A stretch of DNA of 45,000 nt, taken from Pseudomonadota bacterium (lineage in GTDB: Bacteria > Pseudomonadota > Gammaproteobacteria > Steroidobacterales > Steroidobacteraceae). How positions within the stretch are numbered: position 1 is the stretch's first letter; each line of letters starts with the position of its first letter. Made by a program: the position numbers and the translations under genes. Below the pieces are notes generated by a model. That model was not told where the DNA came from. It worked only from the letters and a program-made list of their open reading frames with translations, and ran no database searches. Positions 15,642-24,500 of the stretch are shown here, one piece after another. The DNA is taken from the NCBI GenBank assembly GCA_021805865.1, contig JAJZDX010000018.1:51450-96449 (forward strand), written 5' to 3'.

Positions 15642-16305
15642 GTCCGGCGGTGAGGCTCACCTGGCCGACATTGACGCCGAGCAGCCCCCAGGCTCCGGTC
15701 CAGCGCTGCCCGAAGGGCAGCTCAAAGACCACCCGTGCGTCCACCGGCACGGACATCCAGGCGTTTTCGCGCATCTCGCGCTCGAGCTGTCCGGACTCCC
15801 AGCCGGCATAGCCCAGTGCGATGAACGCATCCGCCGGCCCCTCGCCCCGTGCCATGGCGGCGAGCACATCTCGCGAGGTCGTCACCTGGATCGCCTCCGA
15901 GACCTTGTGGGTATGATCCCAGTGTCCGCCCGGCCGGTGCAGCACGAATCCCCGGTCGGTGTGCACGGGGCCGCCTCGCAGCACCGGCTGCGCCGCGATG
16001 ATCTCGCTTGCGGGGGCGATCTGCATCTGCGAGAACACGTCCGAAAGGCGCATCGGCAGCGGCTTGTTGAGCACGATGCCGAGCGCGCCGCGATCGGTAT
16101 GCTCGCAGATGAGCGCCACGGTTTGCGCGAAGTTGGGATCACTGAGTGAGGGCATCGCGACCAGCAGATGATTAGTCAGGCTGGCAAAGCGGGCCGGGTC
16201 CGGTTGCCCGGCGTGCTTCACCTTGCCGACGCCCTTGCGCACGTCCTCCAGGCCGACCTCGCCATCCGGCTCTGCGCCGCCCGCCTTACTGCCGTGCTCG
16301 CCCAT
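15634..16305 (-). CDS. yqgE: YqgE/AlgH family protein (UPF0301)
   Basis: The 223-residue product has the UPF0301 pattern, with SLTNHLLVAMPSLSDPNFA near residue 42, GALGIVLNKP, LRGGPVHTDRGFVLH, and ALGYAGWESGQLEREM. AlgH in Pseudomonas was linked to alginate and virulence gene control; the molecular function is unknown. The family core begins only at about residue 40, so either the protein has an N-terminal extension or it starts later. No ribosome binding site precedes the ATG at 16305; instead CATACT lies 6 bases before it, which would fit a leaderless transcript. It is followed by ruvX and pyrB in one operon. Confidence 0.92.
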   Translation of the reverse strand: MGEHGSKAGGAEPDGEVGLEDVRKGVGKVKHAGQPDPARFASLTNHLLVAMPSLSDPNFAQTVALICEHTDRGALGIVLNKPLPMRLSDVFSQMQIAPASEIIAAQPVLRGGPVHTDRGFVLHRPGGHWDHTHKVSEAIQVTTSRDVLAAMARGEGPADAFIALGYAGWESGQLEREMRENAWMSVPVDARVVFELPFGQRWTGAWGLLGVNVGQVSLTAGHA

Positions 16306-16336
16306 GGCCCAAGTATGGGGATGGAGTGCCCGCGGC

Positions 16337-17212
16337 TCAAGGCACAGTCACGGTGCCATGCATCCGACCGCCCACGAACTGCCACTCATATGTGAAACGC
16401 AGCACCGAATAGCGCCGGGCGAGAGCGGGGGGGAAGGGATCGAAGGGGCTGGCAAGATGCAGGATCGTGAGCGCCGCATGGTCGAGCGCCGGGTCGCCGC
16501 TGGAGCGGCGGATGACGGCTCGTGCAAGCGTGCCATTGGCATCGATCGCCACCTCGATCACGGGGTTGGCGTGCGGGCCGGCGTGGCGGGCGGCCACCGG
16601 GAAATTCAGCGTACCGATGCGCTCGACCTTGCGCCGCCAGGCCACCAGATACGGGGCCACGAGAGTCGAGCGGGTGTCCGGGCTCACCCACAGCTCGCGT
16701 TTTGGCCCGCTCAGGCGCACGGGGCCATTGCTCGATCCGCGCGCCGTCTCCACAGGCCCCCCGGGCGTCGCCGCCTCGCTCGCGCCGGCCAAGCCCGCGG
16801 TCAGGTAGTTGACCTGTGTGCTCCAGCTGAAGCCCCGCGTGGTGAGCACCGGCTCAGCGATATTACGGCCCGCCCTGCCGCCGTCGGGCACCACGGCGGC
16901 GCCTCCGGTTGCACCTTGCGGCGTGCCCGAGGGTGCGGGTCTGCGCGGCGCGACGTTGCCGCGGGTATTGCCGGAGCCGAGCTGGGTCCGTTGCGCCAGA
17001 TAGGCCGCCGTGTCATTGCGAGGCGCGCTCGGCAGCCGGGTGGAGACCAGCAGCACCTGCAACCCCGGAGCACCCCGGCCGCCGGCGAGCGCAGAGTGGA
17101 AGGTGACGCCCAGAATCAGCAGGCCGTGCAGCGCCGCGGTGAGAAACAGCATGACGAGCAGCCGATCACGCGGGGCGCGGGCCGCCCGCAGGGTTGCCTG
17201 GCGCGAAGCCAT
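16337..17212 (-). CDS. TonB-family protein (TonB3-like)
   Basis: The product (291 residues from the ATG at 17212) has a short basic cytoplasmic end, one membrane helix at about residues 17-35 (LLVMLFLTAALHGLLILGV), a Gly/Ala/Pro/Thr-rich periplasmic region, and a TonB C-terminal domain (NPVIEVAIDANGTLARAVIRR, then a Pro-rich end). TonB proteins pass proton-motive energy to outer membrane proteins. In Pseudomonas aeruginosa the homologue in this same position, next to gshB and the pil-chp cluster, is TonB3, reported to be needed for twitching motility and pilus assembly. The start lies 5 bases after the gshB stop. No exbB/exbD is in view. Confidence 0.82.
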   Translation of the reverse strand: MASRQATLRAARAPRDRLLVMLFLTAALHGLLILGVTFHSALAGGRGAPGLQVLLVSTRLPSAPRNDTAAYLAQRTQLGSGNTRGNVAPRRPAPSGTPQGATGGAAVVPDGGRAGRNIAEPVLTTRGFSWSTQVNYLTAGLAGASEAATPGGPVETARGSSNGPVRLSGPKRELWVSPDTRSTLVAPYLVAWRRKVERIGTLNFPVAARHAGPHANPVIEVAIDANGTLARAVIRRSSGDPALDHAALTILHLASPFDPFPPALARRYSVLRFTYEWQFVGGRMHGTVTVP

Positions 17213-17217
17213 GCAGC

Positions 17218-18207
17218 CTAGGGCGCGGCCGCGGGGCCCACGCCGCCCGCGGCGAGCCGCCGCTCGATCGCGTCCAGCAATCGCCCGGCGATATCGATGG
17301 GGAAGTGCTTCTCGATCTCGCGGATGCCCGTCGGGCTCGTGACATTGATTTCCGTGACGTAGCCGCCGATCACGTCGAGCCCGACGAACAGCATGCTCTG
17401 GTCGGCGAGCGCAGGCCCGATCTGCCCGGCGAGCCACTTCTCGCGCTCCCCGATGGGCCGTACCACGGCCTGCGCGCCCGCGGCCAGGTTTCCACGGTTG
17501 TCGTGGGCCAGGGGGATGCGCGAGAGCACGTAGGGCAGGGGCTCGCCGTCGACGAGTATCACCCGTGTATCGCCGCCCTCGACGATCTCGGGCAGATACC
17601 TCTGGACGATGGCGAAGCGCTGGCCATAGTCGGTGAGTGTCTCGAAGACCACCGCCATGTTCTTATCCTGCCGCTCCAGCACGAAAATCGAGCGCCCGCC
17701 CATGCCGTGCAGGGGCTTGCACACGATCTTGCCGTGCTCGCGCAGGAATGCCGCCATATCGTCCATGTCGCGGGTGATCAGGGTCGGCGCACAGCAGTGC
17801 GGGAACCAGGCCGTGTAGACCTTCTCGTTCATGTCACGGAGCCCCCTGGGCCGGTTGACGACCAGGGCGCCCTGTTCCTCTGCCTTCTCAAGAATGTACG
17901 TGGTGTAGACGTATTCGACGTCGAACGGCGGGTCCTTGCGCATCAGGATGCAATCGAGCTTGCCGAGGCGCTCAGCGCGTGGCTCGCCGAGCTCGCACCA
18001 GCGCTCGGGGTCGGCCGTGACCGAAAGCGGCCGTACCCGGCCCCAGGCCACCCCATCGCGCAGCGAGAGATCTTTCTGCTCGAGGTAGTGGAGCGCCCAG
18101 CCTCGGGCCTGGGCCGCGAGCAGCATGGCCAGCGTCGAGTCCTTGGCGTAATGGATGGCGCCGATCGGATCCATGACGACGCCGAGACGACGGGAGGGGT
18201 GAGCCAT
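17218..18207 (-). CDS. gshB: Glutathione synthetase
   Basis: The 329-residue protein is the prokaryotic ATP-grasp glutathione synthetase. It has the N-terminal GVVMDPIGAIHYAKDSTLAML, the glycine-rich ATP loop CKPLHGMGGRSIFVL, and the C-terminal metal/ATP stretch GLDVIGGYVTEINVTSPTG. It joins gamma-glutamylcysteine and glycine to make glutathione in the cytoplasm. The ATG at 18207 gives the normal length; a TTG six codons earlier is in frame but less likely. It heads the operon gshB-tonB-yqgE-ruvX-pyrB and is divergent from pilG across about 400 bases, as in Pseudomonas. Confidence 0.96.
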   Translation of the reverse strand: MAHPSRRLGVVMDPIGAIHYAKDSTLAMLLAAQARGWALHYLEQKDLSLRDGVAWGRVRPLSVTADPERWCELGEPRAERLGKLDCILMRKDPPFDVEYVYTTYILEKAEEQGALVVNRPRGLRDMNEKVYTAWFPHCCAPTLITRDMDDMAAFLREHGKIVCKPLHGMGGRSIFVLERQDKNMAVVFETLTDYGQRFAIVQRYLPEIVEGGDTRVILVDGEPLPYVLSRIPLAHDNRGNLAAGAQAVVRPIGEREKWLAGQIGPALADQSMLFVGLDVIGGYVTEINVTSPTGIREIEKHFPIDIAGRLLDAIERRLAAGGVGPAAAP

Positions 18208-18613
18208 AGTGCGAAATGATGCCAAAAGCCAAGGCGGCTGTCCGGTCGGCGCCTGGCGTCGCGCCGGCCATCGTTCCCGCGCAATCCCGCCAGCGGGTTC
18301 GCCGCCATGCTCGTCTCATGCTGCATCGCGAGCTGTCCGGGGGCAGGCTTCTGCCTGCCCACTCGCCGCTTCGCGGCCGGCCTGTGGCCGTCCAAAATCG
18401 CTCCCGGCGATTTTGTCGTGGCTCATTCGCTCGGCTCGCCGAAAACGTGAAGCAGACCACATGGCGGGGGTCGTGCCGATATGTTAAAACAAAACCTGCT
18501 CGAGTTCTCGGGACCGAAGAGTCGATGGTGGCTCTGCGGACATTGCGTGTACGCTGGGGGCTTTGGGGGGTCGGCTCCACCGACCGCTCGAGTTCCCTGA
18601 CGGAAGGAGTTGC
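18208..18613. other. Divergent intergenic region gshB-pilG with several hairpins
   Basis: This stretch of 406 bases contains no reading frame I can support. It holds a perfect 8-bp hairpin (18341-18348 with 18353-18360), copy B of the dispersed repeat, an AT-rich patch around 18480-18495 (TATGTTAAAAC) that could carry promoters for either side, and a 6-bp hairpin with GGTCGG/CCGACC arms (18569-18585) shortly before the pilG ribosome binding site. The promoters themselves could not be fixed. Confidence 0.5.
18375..18415. repeat. Dispersed palindromic repeat, copy B (gshB-pilG gap)
   Basis: The same units as copy A occur here: GGCCGGCC (18375-18382), then GCCGTCCAAAATCG (18387-18400). In this copy the second half forms a perfect 9-bp hairpin, CAAAATCGC (18393-18401) with GCGATTTTG (18407-18415) and a 5-base loop. 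Both copies are intergenic, which fits a REP-like element. Confidence 0.6.
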
Positions 18614-19012
18614 ATGGCCGTGAACGGCAGCAACGCGAAGCTCCAGGGCCTGAAGGTCCTGGTGATCGATGACAGCAAGACTATCCGGCGAACGGCCGAG
18701 ACCCTGCTTGCCAAGGAGGGCTGTGAGGTCTACACGGCCATCGACGGGTTCGATGCGCTCTCGAAGATCGCCGACCACCAGCCGGATATCGTGTTCGTCG
18801 ATATCATGATGCCGCGGCTCGACGGCTATCAGACCTGCTCGCTCATCAAGCACAACAAGGTCTTCCGCTCCATCCCCGTGATCATGCTGTCCTCCAAGGA
18901 CGGCCTGTTCGATCGCGCGCGGGGCCGGATCGTGGGCTCCGAGCACTACCTCACCAAGCCCTTCACCAAGGACGAGCTCCTGAGCGCGATCGAGACGCAT
19001 ATCGGGAGATGA
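18614..19012 (+). CDS. pilG: Response regulator PilG (single receiver domain)
   Basis: This 132-residue protein is a stand-alone CheY-like receiver domain: acidic pocket Asp19-Asp20, phospho-acceptor Asp63 in VFVDIMMP, and Lys115 in YLTKPF. In the Pil-Chp system ChpA phosphorylates PilG, which favours pilus extension via PilB and raises cAMP via CyaB. AAGGAG 4 bases before the ATG at 18614 fixes the start. It is the first gene of pilG-pilH-pilI-pilJ-chpA, and pilH begins within a few bases of its end. Confidence 0.95.
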   Translation: MAVNGSNAKLQGLKVLVIDDSKTIRRTAETLLAKEGCEVYTAIDGFDALSKIADHQPDIVFVDIMMPRLDGYQTCSLIKHNKVFRSIPVIMLSSKDGLFDRARGRIVGSEHYLTKPFTKDELLSAIETHIGR

Positions 19013-19017
19013 CGGCC

Positions 19018-19383
19018 ATGCCGCTGATTCTGATCGTGGATGACTCCCCGACCGAGGTGCACGTGATGCAGAAGGCGCTCGAGAAGCATGGCTACCGCAC
19101 CGCGGCCGCCGGCGACGGCGCCGAAGGGGTGCGCCTCGCCCGCGAGATGAGCCCCGACCTGATCTTCATGGACATCGTCATGCCGGGCATGAACGGCTAC
19201 CAGGCGACCCGGGCGCTGGTGAGCGATCCGCGCACGCGGGAGATTCCGATCATCATGGTGACCTCCAAGGGGCAGGAGACCGACCGGATCTGGGGGCTGC
19301 GCCAGGGCGCGGTGGATTACATGGTGAAGCCCGTCTCTCCCGACCAGCTCATCGCCAAGGCGCGCTCGGCGCTTGCAAGTTGA
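19018..19383 (+). CDS. pilH: Response regulator PilH (single receiver domain)
   Basis: A second CheY-like receiver, 121 residues: paired Asp8-Asp9 in LIVDDSPTEVH, phospho-acceptor Asp52 in IFMDIVMPGMNGYQATR, and Lys104 in YMVKPV. PilH is thought to drain phosphate from ChpA or to act on the retraction side, opposing PilG. Two starts are possible. The ATG at 19009 overlaps the pilG stop (ATGA), but the GGGAG sequence abuts it; the ATG at 19018 has that same sequence at a good 9-base distance and gives the 121 residues known from Pseudomonas PilH, so I chose it. Confidence 0.95.
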   Translation: MPLILIVDDSPTEVHVMQKALEKHGYRTAAAGDGAEGVRLAREMSPDLIFMDIVMPGMNGYQATRALVSDPRTREIPIIMVTSKGQETDRIWGLRQGAVDYMVKPVSPDQLIAKARSALAS

Positions 19384-19434
19384 TATGCGCATGAAGGCTC
19401 CGCTCCAGACCGCCCATTGCTCCGCCCCCCCCTC

Positions 19435-19998
19435 ATGAGTGAGGCACCGTCCCTGCATGCGTTGCGAGACCGGCCCTTCGAGCTGCTCTGCGAGTTCGAG
19501 CGGCGGGCCCGCGCCGTCTCGGCGCAGAGCGGCCAGGACAGTGCGCCGGAGCGGGAGTGGGTCGGCGTCGCGCTGCGGATGGCGGGCGATCTGTATCTGG
19601 TCGCACGAGAGGAGACGCGCGAGGTGTTGGGTGTTCCTGCAGGCATGACACGCGTGCCGGGCGCCAGGCCGTGGATCAAGGGGCTCGCCAACGTGCGCGG
19701 CCAGTTGTTGCCCGTCATCGACCTTCGCCAGTTCCTCGGCAGCGGCGCCACTCCCATGGGCCGAACCACCCGCGTCGTGGCCGTCAATCACCGCGAGATC
19801 CCCGCCGGGCTTCTGGTCGATGAGGTGCTCGGCTTCCGCCGCTTCGCGGAAGCGGAGTTCTCGGGCGAGGCGCCGCCGACCATGGCCCGCTGCGAGCATT
19901 ATCTCGCCGGGGCCTTTCGGCGCGGCGGCGAGCAGTGGCCGGTGCTCAGCCTGCGCTCGCTGCTCGAGAGCCCGGCATTCATGGAAGCGGCGGCATGA
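19435..19998 (+). CDS. pilI: CheW-like adaptor PilI
   Basis: The product (187 residues from the ATG at 19435) contains a CheW domain: VGVALRMAGDLYLVAREETREVL, then WIKGLANVRGQLLPVIDLRQFLG, the most conserved CheW stretch. CheW proteins couple chemoreceptors to the histidine kinase; PilI links PilJ to ChpA. No clear ribosome binding site precedes the start; a TTG at 19417 is in frame. The 51-base gap after pilH contains no other gene. The stop overlaps the pilJ start (ATGA), so the two are coupled. Confidence 0.92.
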   Translation: MSEAPSLHALRDRPFELLCEFERRARAVSAQSGQDSAPEREWVGVALRMAGDLYLVAREETREVLGVPAGMTRVPGARPWIKGLANVRGQLLPVIDLRQFLGSGATPMGRTTRVVAVNHREIPAGLLVDEVLGFRRFAEAEFSGEAPPTMARCEHYLAGAFRRGGEQWPVLSLRSLLESPAFMEAAA

Positions 19999-21497
19999 GC
20001 GCTCAGCCGGCCTCCAAAGGGCGCTTCCAGGCGTTGCTGTTTCTGATGAGCCTGGCCGGCGGCCTGGCCGCGGCGAGCGGTCTCGCCTATGCGGCGATGA
20101 CGGCGCTGGGGCCGGCCGACCTGGCGGGTTGGGTGCGTTACCTCCCCGTGGTGATCGCCTTCTCGGCCGCCGGGGTGCTGCTCTACGCAGCCGTCGTCGT
20201 CGGCAGGAGGGTCAACAAAACGGTCGAGGATCAGCGGCTGGCGGCCGACATGCAGCGCAAGGAGAACGACCGCAACCAGCAGGCGATCCTGCGTCTGCTC
20301 GATGAGCTCTCCAGCCTCGCCGACGGCGACCTGACGGTGCAGGCGACCGTCACGGAGGAGATCACCGGGGCGATCGCCGACTCGATCAACTACGCGGTGG
20401 ATGCGCTCAGGGGTCTCGTGACCACCATCAACCAGTCGGCCATCCACCTCGACAGCGCCGCGCGGCAGACGCAGGCGCTCTCGCAGCACCTCGCCAAGGC
20501 GAGCAGCGCGCAGTCCAAGCAGATCTCCTCGGCCACCGAGTCCGCCTCCGGCATGGCCGGCTCCGTCGCCGAGGTTTCCGGCAACGCCGAGCGGGCCGCC
20601 GACGTGGCCCGCCACTCGGTGGAGATCGCCCACAAGGGCGCCGATGCGGTCCGCCGTACCATCGACGGCATGAACACCATCCGCGAGACCATCCAGGAGA
20701 CCTCCAAGCGCATCAAGCGCCTCGGTGAGAGCTCGCAGGAGATCGGCAACATCGTCGAGCTGATCAACGACATCGCCGAGCAGACCAATATTCTCGCGTT
20801 GAATGCCTCGATCCAGGCATCCATGGCCGGGGAGGCTGGCCGCGGCTTCGCAGTGGTCGCCGATGAGGTGCAGCGGCTCGCCGAGCGCGCGGCCAACGCG
20901 ACCAAGCAGATCGAGGTGCTGGTGCGCACCATCCAGACCGATACCAACGAGGCGGTGGTTTCCATGGAGCGCAGCACGACCGATGTGGTCGGCGGGGCGC
21001 TGCTCGCCGAGAACGCGGGGGCCGCGCTCGGGGAGATCGAGCAGGTCTCGAACCAGATCGCGAGTCTCGTACAGAACATCTCGGGCAGCGCCCGCGCGCA
21101 GTCGAGCGGCGCGCAGAACATTGCGCGCAACATGCAGGTGCTCAAGGAGATCAGCGTGCAGACCGCCGAATCGACCAACGCCACCTCGGCGGCCATCTCC
21201 CAGCTCGCCGAGCTTTCCGCCGGGCTGCGCCGTGCGGCGGCCGGCTTCCGTCTGCCCGGGGCGCCGAGCGCGGCGAGCGGAGCCTTCAAGCGGCCCGAGG
21301 CGGCACCGCAGGACACCATCTCCGCCAGCGGAACCCGTTTCGGTGCTCGCTCAGCGGAGCGATTCACGGAACCACCCCCTTCTTCGTCCGGCGGCGCTCA
21401 CGGGGCTTCCCCGGCTTCGTCGGGGCTCTCGGAGGGCCCGCCCGGCTCCGGGCGCACGCACTCGGGCTCAAAGCCTCTTGCCCTGGGTGGCAGCTGA
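19995..21497 (+). CDS. pilJ: Methyl-accepting chemotaxis protein PilJ, variant without periplasmic sensor domain
   Basis: At 500 residues this is much shorter than Pseudomonas PilJ (about 680). Membrane helices lie near residues 12-35 and 50-70 with only about 14 residues between, so the large periplasmic PilJ sensor is absent. The cytoplasmic part is normal: a HAMP-like stretch (SSLADGDLTVQATVTEEITG), long coiled coil, and the hairpin tip with EQTNILALNASIQASMAGEAGRG near residues 255-280. The last 80 or so residues are Pro/Ser/Gly-rich and look disordered. PilJ reports pilin or surface signals to ChpA through PilI. This variant must sense through the membrane, the cytoplasm or another protein. 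The ATG sits inside the pilI stop. Confidence 0.92.
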   Translation: MSAQPASKGRFQALLFLMSLAGGLAAASGLAYAAMTALGPADLAGWVRYLPVVIAFSAAGVLLYAAVVVGRRVNKTVEDQRLAADMQRKENDRNQQAILRLLDELSSLADGDLTVQATVTEEITGAIADSINYAVDALRGLVTTINQSAIHLDSAARQTQALSQHLAKASSAQSKQISSATESASGMAGSVAEVSGNAERAADVARHSVEIAHKGADAVRRTIDGMNTIRETIQETSKRIKRLGESSQEIGNIVELINDIAEQTNILALNASIQASMAGEAGRGFAVVADEVQRLAERAANATKQIEVLVRTIQTDTNEAVVSMERSTTDVVGGALLAENAGAALGEIEQVSNQIASLVQNISGSARAQSSGAQNIARNMQVLKEISVQTAESTNATSAAISQLAELSAGLRRAAAGFRLPGAPSAASGAFKRPEAAPQDTISASGTRFGARSAERFTEPPPSSSGGAHGASPASSGLSEGPPGSGRTHSGSKPLALGGS

Positions 21498-21515
21498 GAT
21501 CCACCCGGGGGCCCG

Positions 21516-24500
21516 ATGTCGGAAATCGCATCGCAAACATTGGAACTGGTCGGGCGCGAGCTCAACCACACGCTGGCCGAGGCCCGCGCGGCCATCGAGA
21601 GCTACGTCGAGCAGCCGGACAATGTGTCGCTCCTCGAGCGCTGCAAGCAGGAGCTGCACCGGGCGCAGGGCGTGCTGCGGGTGCTCGAGATCTACGGGGC
21701 AGCGCTCCTGGCCGAGGAAATGGAGCAGGTGGCCGACTATCTCATCGCCACCGTCACCGAGCGCAAGGGTCAGGCCGAGAGCCTGGACGCCTTGCTGCGC
21801 TCGCTGGTGCAGCTGCCGGGGTATCTCGAGCGGGTGCTCTGCGGCGGGCGCGACCTCGCGCTGGTGCTGCTGCCGCTGCTCAACGACCTCAGGGCCGTGC
21901 GCGGCAGTGCGCTGCTCTCGGAAGGCACCCTGCTGCTGCTCAACCTCAAGTCGGACAGACAGGCCCAACCGCTCGCCTCCACTCCCGGCGATCCTCAGCT
22001 CACCGTCGAGCAGTGGTGCCGGCGGCTGCGCTCGCAGTTCCAGGCGGGTCTCATCGGCTGGATCCGCGGCGAGCGCCTCGAGCACAACCTGGTGGCACTC
22101 GCTCAGGTGGCCGACAAGCTCGAGCATTCGGCCACGCGCCAGCCGGTCTTCCAGCTCTGGTGGGTGGCGGGCGCGCTCATCGAGGCGCTGCGCGAGGGCG
22201 GACTCGAGGGCGGGGTGTCGGTCAAGCGCCTGCTGGGACTGGCGGATCGGGAGATCCGCCGGCTCTACGAGCTCGGCGAGACCCGTTACTGTCAGAGCCC
22301 GCCGGTCGAGCTGTTGAACAATCTGCTTTATTACGTGGGGCGCGCCGAGAGTGCGGGCCCGCGGGTGTCGGCGGTGCGCAGTTCTTTCCGCCTGTCGGAG
22401 CTGCTGCCGGTCGATGAGAGCATCGAGCAGGAGCGCGAGAGCCTCTCGGCCCCGAGCGTGAAGCTCATGCAGACCGTGGCGGCCGCCATTCGCGAGGACC
22501 TCGGCAAGGTCAAGGAGGCCCTCGAGCAGTTCGCCCGCCGCGGCGCCCGTGACGGCGAAGAGCTTCGCCCGCAGGTGCTGATGCTGCGCAAGATCGGCGA
22601 TACGCTCGGGGTGTTGGGACTGGGCGAGCAGCGCGCCACGGTGCAGACGCAGACTGAGCGGTTGGAGCGGATCCTAAGCGGTGCCGAGGCCGCCGGGGAG
22701 CCGGCGCTGGTCGAGATCGCAGCGTCCCTGATCGCGGTCGAGGACCGGCTCGATGACAGCCTGGTCGGCATGATCCGGCCCGCGGGAGAGACCGAGGCTG
22801 CCGGCGAGCGCGAGGACCGCGAGTTCCGCGAGGTCCAGGCTGCGGTGCTGCGCGAATGCATTCAGAACGTGGCGTGGATCAAGGAGGCGGTCACGCAGAG
22901 CCTGGGCGGCTCGCTCGACGCCGCCGCGCTCGACAGCTGGCAGGGCCTCGTGCGGGGCCTCAAGGCGGCGCTGCTGATGCTCGGGAAGACCCGCGCCGTG
23001 GAGATCCTCGAGGGAATCGCCACGCAGCTGCGGCGCATCATGCGGCCCGGCGCGCAGGAGTTGCCGCCAGGCTGGCTCGACCGTCTGGCCGATGCCATCG
23101 TGAGCATCGAGTACTACATGGAAACGCTGCAGGCCGGGCGCAGCGATCCCTGGTACATGCTGGACAATGCCCACTCGTGCCTGCAGGCTCTCGAGCGCAC
23201 GCCGCAGGCCGAGGCCGCGCCGCTCGCCCCGATCGAGCCGGCGGCATTCGCCAGGACGGTGCTGATGAGCCAGGCCGAGGCGCACGCATCCGCCACCATT
23301 CCGGATTTGCCCAAGACCGGGCTCACCAAGCCCTCGCCCGTGGGGCTGTCGGCGACCGCCAAGATGAGCGCGCTCGCCGAGAACGCCAGCCCGGAGCTGG
23401 TCAGGCTGTTTGTCGAGGAGGCGCAGGAGGAGCTCGAGAAGATCCAGCGCCAATTTCCCCTCTGGGATCAGAATCCGCTCGATCGCGACGCGCTCGAGGT
23501 CGTGCGCCGCTCCTTCCACACGCTCAAGGGCAGCGGACGGATGGTGGGCGCGCGCGAGCTAGGAGAGCTCGCCTGGGCCGCCGAGAGTCTGCTCAACCGC
23601 CTGCTCGACAACACGCTCACCCGTACCCAAGCGATCGTCGAGACCTTGCGTCAGGCCATCGGCGCGCTGCCGCGGCTGATCGAGCGGCTGCGCAGCGGAC
23701 AGCTCTCCGGGGCCGACTCCACCGCAATCACCGCCGCCGCGCATGCGTTGGCCGCAGGACGCGAGGCCGGGCCGCCGCCGGCCGTGTCGGAAGAGCAGAC
23801 GCAGCAGACCCTAGCGGCCGGGACTCTGGAGGCGCCTGCCGGGCAAACCCCGCCCGTGGTCCCCGAGTCACCGGCCGAGCCGCCGGCTCCCGCCCCGCTG
23901 CACACTGGAATCGACGAGGCGCTGCGCGAGATCTACGCCCGGGAAACCGAGGCGCACGTCGCCACGGTGCGGGAGTTTCTCAAGCGGGAGGCACAGGCGG
24001 CCGAGCCGCATCCGCTGCCGGAGGAGGTCTACCGAGCCTGTCATACGCTCGCCGGCAGCTCGAAGACGGCGCAGGCGCGAAACGGCGTGCGTCTCGCCGA
24101 GCCGCTCGATCACTGGATCCGGCGAACTTTCGCGAGCGGCGCGGGCTTGCGCACCGCGGACCTCACGCTGCTCGCCGATTGCATGACGGCCATGGAGTCA
24201 GTGGCCGAGCATCTGGAAGAGCCGACCGGCTACTTCGCCAGTCACCGGTTGCTGATCGAGCGGCTGATCGAGGCCGAGAAGGCGCTCGATGAGCGCATTG
24301 CCCTTGCCGCGCGAGAAACGGCGAGCCCGGTGGAAGCGGCGCCCCCTTCGGCGACGGGCGAGCAGCCCGAAGCCGCTGCGGACTTCGATCCCGAAGTCGC
24401 CGCCGTCTTTACCGAGGAGGCCCTGGAGCTCATCGAGGCTTCCGAGCGGGGGCTTGCCGAGTGGCGCGCGGCCCCTGCGAGCGGCGAGCGGGCATTCGCG

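Noticed and set aside
19385..19438. 17-codon frame in the pilH-pilI gap
   Set aside because: It is very short, has no ribosome binding site and ends inside the pilI start; probably chance.
21516..22317. Shadow frames on both strands at the start of chpA
   Set aside because: The chpA frame has clear similarity to known ChpA N-termini; the other frames are Arg/Pro/Ser-rich noise.
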